In this document: positions 48,597-57,523 of the stretch, piece by piece | Numbering within the stretch: the first letter of the stretch is position 1 | Layout: each line of letters starts with the position of its first letter | DNA from: Apoda limacodes | Taxonomy: Eukaryota; Arthropoda; Insecta; Lepidoptera; Limacodidae | Direction of reading: 5' to 3' | Length of the DNA stretch: 64,000 nt | NCBI GenBank assembly: GCA_946406115.1 | Contig: OX291545.1 | Coordinates: forward strand, 26,097,153 to 26,161,152 | Notes under the pieces: model-generated | Told to the model about the DNA's origin: nothing | Seen by the model: the letters and a program-made list of their open reading frames with translations, nothing else | Database searches by the model: none | Translations under genes and position numbers: made by a program

Positions 48597-48828
48597 ATAT
48601 ATATAAATCTCGTGTCACAATGTTTGTCCTCAATGGACTCCTAAACTACTGAACCGATTTTGATCAAACTTCGTAAATATCTGTTATTTGATCCAACTTA
48701 AAAGATAGGATAGTTTTTATCTCGATATGTCATGTGCGAGCCGGACTCGGGCACTATAGGTAAAAACCAACTTTCGCCGGGTACAGAGGGACGGCAGCGG
48801 AACAACGTTCGCCGGGACAGCTAGTATA
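48597..48828 (+). mobile_element. Helitron-like element of the TCTCGTGTCACAATG type
   Basis: Opens ATATATATAAATCTCGTGTC and ACAATGTTTGTCCTC, then CTACTGAACCGATTTTGATC. It ends GGAACAACGTTCGCCGGGAC and AGCTAGTA, a CTAG-type terminus. Different subfamily from 23897-24134. Confidence 0.6.
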
Positions 48829-48943
48829 AAATAAAAATATCAATTACTTTCAAGACTGACTTGAAATTTGAAAAAATACTACTGCTCAGTGTTTATCTGA
48901 TTAGAATCTTATATATCTAATTAAAACGTATGAAATCACTTAC

Positions 48944-48987
48944 CAAAACCAAGCCGCTCCGATGTTTTGCAAAATCCAAATAGGCAT
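48944..48987 (-). CDS. Candidate first coding exon of an unknown - strand gene
   Basis: The ATG at 48987 opens MPIWILQNIGAAWF and the exon ends at 48944 with TTTTG before a consensus GTAAGT donor (phase 2, 14 codons plus two bases). An in-frame TAA lies 18 bases upstream of the ATG, so translation would start here. A TATA-like box and an initiator-like TTCAG lie about 240-280 bases upstream. The stretch is mostly hydrophobic but too short for a signal-peptide call. I did not find the next exon. In AT-rich insect DNA the intron may run far to the left, or the whole may be chance. The protein is not recognised. Confidence 0.4.
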
Positions 48988-49266
48988 AGCACAAACACAA
49001 GTTTATTCGCACACAAAAAAAATCACAAAATCACCACTCTTTAGTCAACACCTGCACAAAACTACAGTTCACAAAGAAACAAATTTACACGAAAGAAAAG
49101 GCGCGAACATACATCAGACGAAAAAGTTCGATGTTGATAGTCGTAGGACCTACGCCCCAGCGGGTCTGACGAGTGAAGTACACAGACTGCGCGTCGCTTG
49201 CAGCCTGACAGGGCTGGCTGGCTCGCTGAATGTTTTCTTGTCAAAGGGTGCGCATTGGATATATGC
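48988..49266 (-). promoter_or_regulatory. Candidate core promoter and 5' leader on the - strand
   Basis: On the - strand a CATATAT TATA-like box (about 49264-49258) is followed roughly 30 bases on by ACATTCAGC, with TTCAG at 49230-49226 resembling the arthropod initiator TCAGT. The leader that follows is unlike the surrounding DNA in being GC-richer and free of recognised repeats until the ATG at 48987. Inference only; no transcript evidence is available here. Confidence 0.4.
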
Positions 49267-49328
49267 GCACATCTATTACTTTCCTTTTGAAAATTATTCA
49301 AATAAAGCTGTTTGAAGTAAATAGATTG

Positions 49329-49625
49329 AGAAGCTTGTACGTAGCCCAGTTGAATTCGTGTATCGGAGATTTGCAAAGTTTAGCAACGACGGGCTTGGTC
49401 AGTCTTTGAATAGGTGCACATTTTTCTTAAGTCCTTCGTAAATCGGACGGCGCGTAAAACTGTCGGAGGAGGGAGTCGACTTACGGTTATGGATGGCTTA
49501 AAAAATCTGACAGTCGAGTCGCCACTAGCTTGACAGCTTCCCCCTAGTCGTCCTGAGCCAGTGTGATGGACGGTGGTCTAAGCCTCTTTTCTTTATGAAA
49601 AAACCTGTGCCTCTATAGTAGGAAC
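49329..49625 (+). mobile_element. 5S-rRNA-derived SINE, copy 2
   Basis: Head GTACGTAGCCCAGTTGAATT, then GTTTAGCAACGACGGGCTTG and GTCAGTCTTTGAATAGGTG, a decayed 5S internal promoter. The body includes CACTAGCTTGACAGC and the end CTGTGCCTCTATAGTAGGA. It lies about 65 bases upstream of the candidate - strand TATA box. Confidence 0.7.
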
Positions 49626-50754
49626 AAATCGCATGTGTAGCCGCCATCGGCACGAACTAGATTAGGCCGCAACCGAAATTGAATGTGTAAAGGGAGGGTT
49701 GCTTGTTTGAAATACCTGGTGTAAGGTATACCTAGTTACCTAAACATTTGTAGCTAGGTGCTAGAATTTATGCTTATTTCCTATTTATCTGATCTACCAA
49801 AAAATATTTTTAATGCCAAAAATCAGGTTGCCCCAATGCTTCGTTATGATACGTGACGAAATAGAGCCTTGCGGTTCTACCTAGAAAACTCAATTTTTTT
49901 GATAACTCGCGATCTCGAAAAAAGTGTATCCTTTTTCGTCACTGTAAGTATTCCTGTTACCCAAATTAGGACACATGGATGCTCCGTCCGTGGCGACGGA
50001 AAGGCATAGCAATCAAATACTCGGTTTTGCTGTAAAATATGCCGAAAAACATTAACGCATTTTTGCATATCTGGTATTTCCTCCATTTCTTATATGTTTC
50101 ATATGTCGTACGAATTAAATAAATACGAAAAAAACCTAAACATCAATATATTTTTTTTACAAATATCGGCAACAAAATTTCATGAATCCAAAACCTTTAT
50201 TAATTTGAAACCAACCTTCGTACAGCACATAGATACAATAGGATCTGTTAGTCTTCGTCGTTAATCAAAAACAAACACCAATAACGCCTACATTCTTAAA
50301 CGAATAAGATAGTTGTCTCATCAAAAGAAGAAGCCAGCAAAAGCAGATACAATGTTAAAACGTTGGGTAATATGTCCGCTGACAATGGTGCGAACGGGGC
50401 ACAAAAGCCGCCACTCGTATTGTATGAACCCGCACAATATGCCTCGCATATACATACCAATATACTGTCACATTCACAAATATGCCAAGCAATTACCTGT
50501 CTTAACACTCTGAAATACAGCTGAGCAGACTATCCAGATATTCAATGTATACTGCGTGTCAAAATAACTGATGTATAATGGAAACTGTAGTTTTCTATAT
50601 GAATAGACCTTTCGTATTATTGCTGAACGACCTTGCCGTTGATAAAAGTCAATGTAATTTCAGTTATATGCTTTTTTGTAATATCAGTTAACGAGAGAAA
50701 ATAATAGATGTGTATTATGTATTCAAGAAAGTAGTAGTAAATGAATGTCTTCCC
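49626..50754. other. Intergenic DNA, nothing recognised
   Basis: No supported feature. Confidence 0.35.
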
Positions 50755-51065
50755 TCATTTTAAGGGTTCCGTACCCAAAGGGTAAAAAACGGGACCCTAT
50801 TACTAAGACTCTGCTGTCCGTCCGTACATCCTTCCGTCCGTCTGTCACAGAAGATGTATTCCGTTGCCGCTATAACACCAAATACTAAAAAATAAAATAA
50901 AATAATTATTTAAGGGCGCTCACATACAACAAACGTGATTTTTTTGCTTGGTTTTGCTCGATATTGATAACGGCAACAGGTAGACGCTTAAAATATTCAC
51001 AGAATATTTAGTTATATATTCACTTTAATAATAATAATTAAATTAAAATAAAACAAATATATAAG
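50755..51065. repeat. GGTTCCGTACCC-type repeat, cut short
   Basis: Begins TTTTAAGGGTTCCGTACCCA and follows the 47.65 kb copy through TATTCCGTTGCCGCTATAAC and TTGATAACGGCAACAGGTAG. It stops at AAACAAATATATAAGGGGGC, where a Helitron-like body takes over without a gap. Confidence 0.65.
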
Positions 51066-51190
51066 GGGGCGGATTAAGATGAATATTTGGCATGGAGATA
51101 GTCTGAGTCCCAAGAAAGGACATTGACAAAGGACTACTTGAAAACGTAAAGTGTTAGTCGGTTCTTTTTCTACGTATAATTCTTCTGAAC
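51066..51190 (+). mobile_element. Helitron-like internal fragment fused to the preceding repeat
   Basis: GGATTAAGATGAATATTTGG, CATGGAGATAGTCTGAGTCC and ACTTGAAAACGTAAAGTG are the middle of the 23897-24134 family. Head and CTAG end are absent. The junction at 51065/51066 is abrupt. Confidence 0.55.
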
Positions 51191-51399
51191 GTTTATTTGT
51201 ATACACTTTATTGTATAAAAATTTAAAATACAGAAGTTCACTTAAATAAACTAAACTACTACTTTTATACAAAAGCAGACTTATCCCTTCTTTCTTCAAG
51301 TCAAACTTAAATATTTAAAAGCAATAGTGATTCATTAGACTAAGGCGCATACAAAATTAGACGAAATTTAATAATCGACTAGATTATGGGACGAAAACC

Positions 51400-51490
51400 T
51401 CAAGGAAAGTTACATACAAATACATACACATATTTACATACATATTACATATACTTACATATTACATATAAATACATATAATTATATGGA
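51400..51490. repeat. ACAT/ATAC-rich simple repeat
   Basis: Irregular ACATA and TACATATT units, low complexity. Confidence 0.7.
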
Positions 51491-51667
51491 TATCATTTAT
51501 ATTTAAAAAAAAATACAGAAAGAGAAGAAACACGTACACCTAGATCAAATGGGTCAGAACACTAATTAATTCCGAGAGGACCTCTGTGGACCTCTCAGAT
51601 CAGTTGAATACATTTTTGTAAGTGCAGCTTTAAAAGCAGTCAGTGACTGAAGGTTTCGAATATTAAC

Positions 51668-53916
51668 TGCCCAAGTAGCATAGATAGCTATATAACTACT
51701 CACTTTTAGACTTATTTGAAACTCTGTACGTATTAAGACGCTTCTAAGAGTACACTGGTGATGCTACAGCTGCATAATAGCGGTCTGGATATTTAAACAA
51801 TTTAAGCTAATTAAAAGCTGTATTAAGGCTGATTAAGACCGACAAAACCACCATTAAAACGCTAAGAAGGTATGTTTTTAATAACTCTATTCAGCTTCTA
51901 ACCTTTTCTAATGCCTAAACCGTAGTAAGGCCTGTTTAGTGCATAAAATTACGCCCAATGCTGTTTAAACAGATATTTGTGAACTCCTATTACACTGATT
52001 TATTAAAGTGCCCCTTTAATAGAGATGTTAGGTGTTAAGTGAATAGCTGTATAATGGGCGAAATGTGGCCAATATGTCTACCGCTAATCAGCCTTTATAC
52101 TGCAATTGATAGTATCTGTATAGCGGCTATTTAAACATTGGCTAGATGCCTCGCAGCTGCTTAAAAACTCACATAAGTACCTTAAATCCGACGTTATCTG
52201 AATAAAAGTAATACCTGGTATTGTAATCAGTCAGTGTAACTAGTAGATGACCATTATTACCAACGTATAATATTTTATTTGCTTTATATTAAAATGAATT
52301 CGCGTAATTCGTGGTAATTGAAAGCAAGAACAGGGGGCATTAGAAGAATTATTGAAAGAGTATCAAAGAATTAGAAAGGCAGAAGAAATAAAACCTTCAA
52401 GTCGGGAAGTAACGCAACGCGTGACAAATAGTTTGAAACAGGATGGTTTTGTAAAAAATATTAATAGCTCAGAAGATGTTGAACATTCGACAAATTATAT
52501 ATGTCCATGTTCTTCTTTTAGTAATTTCGGTACTGTTATATTTATTCTGAAAACATGACGTGAAAAAGAACCTGTAAAGGTCTAGTTTCTGAATAAACGA
52601 TTTGATTTTGACCTAGTGTCGAATAGATTTAAATATACTTTGAATTTTTATGTTGAGGGTGAAATATTGCGTTTATGTTGTTGTACAATTTAATTTTGCA
52701 ATAAAAAATTATAAATATATTGATTATATATTATTATATCTTACTACCCAACTTGAAATATTCGCGCACGCGTAAAATGGTGTTCTAAAGAATACCGCTT
52801 TGACAATTTTGAAATGAAAGTTATCCATGCGGTGGTTTTAGATTTAATATTAGGGATCCCTAAAGAGTATGTATAATTACTGTTTAATTGTTCACAACAT
52901 GGCTAAAGGTAAAGTTTTTGAACAATTACAAGTAAATAAAACAGCTTATAGCTGTATACATTTCACATGTGTAATTTTATTCAGTTTTTCGTAGAATAAC
53001 AGCACACTAGTGAACTATTAGATAGCCTGTTGAAGTATATAAGAGTTTTAAATATTCTCGTTACTGTTTAACATAAATCCACCATTTTATTTTATAACCT
53101 AAAAATATTCTGACTGATTTTTCAACCTTTACGATGTTTTGTGCAAGAAATAGCATGTATTGCATTTGTTGTTACTTCCTAATATCATAATAATAACTTT
53201 TTATCTTATAATGCTCTACAAGCAACAAAGCACTACAAATTGTTTAGTCATAGTTTACATCACAGCTTATTTATATCACAAAACTAATTAAAAACAAAAT
53301 ATTTTCATGGCGTACTAAAATTTTCTTAGATAATATATAGGTATAATGTCAATAAAATTAAATTCCCAATCATTTTTCCTTTATTAATATGTAAAACAAT
53401 GCACTTAGCAGGGAATATAAATATTTTCCACCATGTGTCGTTTCCACCAATTCACTTCACGAACAAAGTGCATATAATGTCCATCAAGGCAGCTAGAGCT
53501 TTTGCACTTTGTTACGGTTAATATTGCTTAAACCCAGTTTGCTGTTCACTTAATTTTACACAGACCGCAAGTAGCGTTTCGCGGTTTACAATATGTATTA
53601 CAGCGTACATGTGACATATTTTCTGAATAAAGAGTAACTTGTGATCTCTTAGTCAGTCGGATTTCAGCACAAAGTACTGTCGATACCCTTTATAACACTG
53701 TTGAAATGTAACAGTGTTATAAAGGGTATCGACAGTACTGCTACACAGCTCTTAAGCAGCTATGTGAACAGAAGGCTGAATAATTTGTGCCCATTTAAGA
53801 GTTATAAGAGCTGTATAAGGTCGTATACAGACTTAATGCAGCTTCCTTATTCGGCTTTAAGCGTAATGGAAATCCGTTATTCGGCTATTAAGCAGACTCG
53901 TGTGCTGCTTGGGTGG
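51668..53916. mobile_element. Candidate 2.2-kb inverted-repeat DNA element, family unknown
   Basis: The left edge carries CCCAAGTAGCA (near 51670) and the right edge TGCTGCTTGGG (53902-53912), inverted with one mismatch and weaker similarity just outside. Both flanks are rich in the same motifs: AGCTGTAT(T)AA occurs near 51826, 52046 and 53808; CGGCTATT(T)AA near 52125 and 53882; CAGCTGCTTAA near 52158 appears inverted as TTAAGCAGCT at 53753. Such subterminal motif clusters are usual for transposase binding. The middle (52300-53640) is AT-rich. It contains a 75-codon open stretch near 52330-52556 (ALEELLKEYQRIRKAEEIK) that I cannot assign, followed at 52590-52614 by a TTTGATTTTGAC tail typical of a retroelement 3' end. 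I found no clear target-site duplication. Confidence 0.4.
53673..53739. repeat. Perfect 30-bp inverted repeat with 7-base loop
   Basis: Arms 53673-53702 and 53710-53739 are exact reverse complements over all 30 bases, starting AGTACTGTCGATACCC, with loop GAAATGT. Pairing does not extend beyond either end. It lies about 175 bases inside the right end of the candidate element at 51668-53916. Confidence 0.95.
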
Positions 53917-53934
53917 TAATTAGAGATGCAACGG

Positions 53935-54160
53935 ATAGTTGTTTGGCCGGATACCGGATACCAGATATTCGGCCTGATCACCGGCCGAATATCCGGTATC
54001 CGGCCGCCGAATATTCGGCCGACTAAACGATACCTACATCTTAGTTTGGCGGCGGGCGCGTCGTGCAGGTTTCAACCTGTTACGTATTGTAGGTTCACGC
54101 GGACCGTTTTCTACGCAAGACATCAGAAAAGGCTAGACAAAAGCTGCTTCTGGAGGGCCT
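53935..54160 (+). repeat. CCGGATA palindromic repeat
   Basis: The 16-base arms GGCCGGATACCGGATA (53945-53960) and its exact complement (53990-54005) are separated by 29 bases. GAATATTCGGCC and related motifs recur to 54020. I recognise this as a lepidopteran repeat (GATGCAACGGATAGT head). The following stretch to 54160 is GC-richer and probably belongs to it. Confidence 0.65.
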
Positions 54161-55185
54161 AAAAATTACCACTGGTAATCGATTCCACAACTGAGCAGCG
54201 TATACGAGTAAGACTTCGAATATAAGTGCGAATACAAATACAAATACATTTATTTGTGAATATGGGTACATAAAAGATATTAACATTTAGCATATAAGGA
54301 ATCACCATATCCTACCTCATAGAAGGCGTACAAATAAAATAGTCAGCATAACTAGAATTTTTCTTTAAATATATCGGAGTAGAAGGATGAAAAAGAATTT
54401 TAAAGAGAAGAGAAAGAATATGAAGATTTTGACGAAGCTTAAACGGCAGCCACTTTAATCGATTGCGAATGCTGATATGTGATCGTACTTACGCAGCCCC
54501 AACACATACCGTATGCATACATTCTGTAGACTTACTAATTTACTAAGCAACTCTACAGAGATATCAAGGAATACAGCATTTACCATAATCTAGAAATGGC
54601 AAAGGTAGGGAACTCACCGACAAAATTTTTGTAGATAGTGGTAAGAAGTTCTGCAGTCGCTTCAGTGCGTACATGGAAGCAGAGATTGCGGCTACGCTCA
54701 TACACATGCGGTGCATAGGATTGTGTTTGATCCATAGTTTTTAGAATAAAATAGAACAGTTTTTCGAACAAGGTATAATGTCGTGATTGTATTTGATATT
54801 ACCTAAAACTATACTCGTAGATTGAAGCAAGGATATGAAATGCTGGCTACCGATTATAACAGCTTATGACTTATTTGCATTGACCTTCAGACAAAAACAA
54901 TGATTCCAGTTATGTATTGATTGCAGATCAATGTTTATGATATCCAAGGCTTCTGATAAATTGTCAAACGGAGCTGCTCCATATATTTGTAAGTAAACCA
55001 CGTGTAGGCGATAAGAAGAGACAATACATTTATTTATACGATTGATAAAGATAGAAAAAAGAATAGGTGAAAGCACTCCACCCTGTGGAACTCCCATAGA
55101 TAGAGAAATTGATATCCATTGAGTTTTGTAAGTTATTGACGGTTTTAAGAATGATTCAAACCAAGATTAAGATAGAGGAGAAAAA
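54095..55185 (-). pseudogene. LINE ORF2 pseudogene (Jockey/CR1-like)
   Basis: Reading leftward from 55185: SWFESFL, then MGVPQGGVLSPILFSIFIN (RT palm box), YLQIYGAAPFDNLSEALDI and HNWNHCFCLKVNANKS. The last of these is the post-catalytic N..KS block. The YADD position is damaged (VVYLQIY). Further left, near 54410-54470, IKVAAV..LRQNLHILFLFFK and FHPSTPIYLKKN appear, and near 54200 AAQLWNRLP, the usual C-terminal end. Several frameshifts and a middle gap (54580-54780) of unassigned sequence. Possibly the same family as 25111-25355, since the motifs follow on from one another. Confidence 0.75.
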
Positions 55186-55189
55186 TTAC

Positions 55190-55880
55190 ATGTGTGTCTG
55201 TCAACTAACTCGTCCTAAACGGCTAGAACGATTTGGGTGAAATTTTGACTGAATAATTTAATGGGTTCCTGGATGGTTTGAAAACACTATTGGACCTGAA
55301 AGGTTTGAGTACACGAATGGACCCGGTAGGTGGCGCTGTAATCGGTGTGTCACTGACCTTCTCCGAAACAGCGGGCACGATTTAAACTTTTTTTTGTGGA
55401 CAGGACATGAGGGGAATGCCCACTGTCTCCATGGTTTTAAACGCTGCAATGACTCGAATTGTGTGGTATTTTATTTATTTTTCTACAGTTGTCTGTGTCC
55501 TATTTTAACAGATTTTGTGGTTTCGTCTCAATTATGTTATTTATCTCTAAGTTTTGTCAATGTCCCATTTACATTTTATAAATTAATGGCTGTTTTTGTC
55601 CTTTTTTGTTTAATAATGATAATTAATTCAAATTCGTATAATAGGTATTTTTTTAATTTTAAAGAATAAAAGAGAATAGCAAAGGAAGGCAAATATTTAT
55701 GATTGTCTCATACTCAAGCAAGGTTCAAAGGTCAAAAAAGACTCAAAGTAGTTGATTGAATGCACAGACAGTGACCTCAAGTATCCTGAGTTATTATGAC
55801 GGGGGATCTTTAAATAAATAATTATAAAAAAAAACCTTTTTCTCCTCGAAGTAAGCGGATCACCTATGCAAAATGTGATA
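55190..55880. other. Unassigned, repeat-like DNA
   Basis: Phrases such as GTGTGTCTGTCAACTAACTC and GGTGGCGCTGTAATCGGTGT look like dispersed-repeat text. The 91-codon frame at 55394-55669 is a hydrophobic translation of T-rich DNA without support. Confidence 0.35.
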
Positions 55881-55884
55881 TGCA

Positions 55885-56790
55885 AGGCTGATACTTCGAG
55901 GGAAGTTAGCGTTGGCTAACATGCCCTTTTTCTAAAAATATAAATCATCGGCAACTTTAGCAACATTACGGATGACCAACGGATAAGAAACGGCAAATTC
56001 TCTGTGACTTTGCAGGTCCCTATCACCCTTGCAGAACATATTTTGCATAGGTGGTCTGCTAATTTCGAGGGAAGTTAGCCAACTATAGCCTTTCTTTAAA
56101 AAAAACTATCAAAACGGCAAATATTTTAACATTGCGGATGAATTTAGGAAAAAAAACGCCAATTCTTAGCCACTTTACAGGTCCGTAACACTATAGCATG
56201 TTACGTTTTGCATACGTAGCCTTTTTCATTTTTACAAGCTTTTATTTACATAGTTTCACCTGTCCCGTTGTCTGTCTGTAATTTAATCTTGTAAGTTAAA
56301 TTTGACCCACTTCCCGGTGTTCGACTGAGTTGAAATTTTGCATACACACGGAAAATGGATGACAATGCAAACAACGCTTCCGCATCGAGTTTGGGCTTGT
56401 ATGATTTGTCTGTACAAGAACTCTGTTCTTAAACGATAACCAGAATCTTATGAAATGTTGTTTGTAAAATTTAATTTAATTACGGATAAAAAATGGCAAA
56501 TTCTCAGCCACTCTGCAGGTCCCTATCACCCTTGCATGACACATTTTGCATAGGTGCCCGTCTAACTTACCTCGGAGTAAGCCGACCATGGCCTTTTTTA
56601 AAAACTAGCTTGACGGCAAAGTTTTTAACATTACGTATGACCAACGGATAAAAAACGGCAAATTCTCAGCCACTTTGCAGGCCGTATCATCCTTGAATGT
56701 CACATTTTACATAGGTGGTCGTCTAACTTCTTTTGTGAAATCTAGTGAAGTTAGCCGACTATAGCCTTTTTTCAAATAATAACTAAACGG
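55885..56790. repeat. Tandem array, ~165-bp unit, about four units, with an embedded repeat
   Basis: The anchor (G)GCAAATTCTCAGCCACTTTG-CAGG, in variants, occurs at about 55993, 56157, 56493 and 56657, so spacings are 164-166 except one of 336. Each unit also carries GGAAGTTAGCC(G/A)ACTATAGCC, then AACGGCAAA(T/G)(A/T)TTTTAACATT and ACATTTTGCATAGGTGG. The long interval contains an unrelated insert (56226-56475). Confidence 0.8.
56226..56475. repeat. Dispersed repeat inserted into the tandem array
   Basis: ACAAGCTTTTATTTACATAG, CCTGTCCCGTTGTCTGTCTG, TTTGACCCACTTCCCGGTGT and TTGAAATTTTGCATAC form a common lepidopteran repeat with this order. Confidence 0.55.
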
Positions 56791-57179
56791 CATTGAATAA
56801 GTATAACGGATACAAACAAACAAATTTGACTTAAAATGGTATGCTAACTTCAAAGACCTCCAAACTGCAGCGATAAGCGCCCAACGCTCCCGAAGTTGAT
56901 GTTACTTACTCGAACACACACTACCTTAGAGTATTAGCTTGCTTATATATACCTAAGCACACGACACATGAGTGCACGCGTGTTGTCTTGAGCGGCACCG
57001 ACCTCAAAAAATAGTTGGTATATTTACTTTAGATTAAAGATTAAACTTTTATTTCTCCCTTTTCATTTAATTTATAAAATAAATAACAGTTTTGAAGTCG
57101 TTTTAATTAATTTTTATCCTTTTTTGTGTATAGTACGTAGCAGGTTTTAGCAGATTTAAACCTGGTAACACTGATCTGA

Positions 57180-57343
57180 GAGCTAGCAACACTGCAACAC
57201 GCCATTTTGAAGGTAAAGCGCGTTCTGTGTGAGTGTTGATGAATTTCAACAGTTTTTGACTATTTTGTCATAATTTCATTAAAATATGTTTATATTTAAA
57301 GCATATGTACCTCAAAAATAATTGAATTTGAAAGTGACTAAAG
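57180..57343 (+). promoter_or_regulatory. Probable TTC14 promoter and untranslated first exon
   Basis: The exon end is set by a donor AAG|GTAGGT at 57343/57344, which pairs with the acceptor TTTATCGCAG at 57514. The resulting 170-base intron precedes the start ATG by 9 bases of exon. An earlier possible donor, AAG|GTAAAG, is near 57211. No TATA box is evident. A short upstream ATG frame (ATGGCGG at about 57402) lies within the intron. Start of transcription cannot be fixed by eye. Confidence 0.5.
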
Positions 57344-57523
57344 GTAGGTGAATTAATTGATACAAATATACTGATAAAAATCATTTTTGAGTCGCATCAA
57401 AATGGCGGTTGATTTTCGGTCAAAATTTTTGTGTAAAAATTCAAGTCAATAGCTTCTAAAAGTGGCGGAAACACATTCGTATTTTAATCTCAATTGTTTT
57501 ATTGTTTATCGCAGATATTCATC

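Noticed and set aside
53673..53739. microRNA precursor
   Set aside because: A fully perfect 30-bp stem with a 7-base loop is shorter and more perfect than typical animal pre-miRNAs. A transposon-related palindrome is simpler without small-RNA data.
55394..55669. 91-codon hydrophobic open frame
   Set aside because: Translation of T-rich DNA gives runs of F, L and I; no other evidence of coding.
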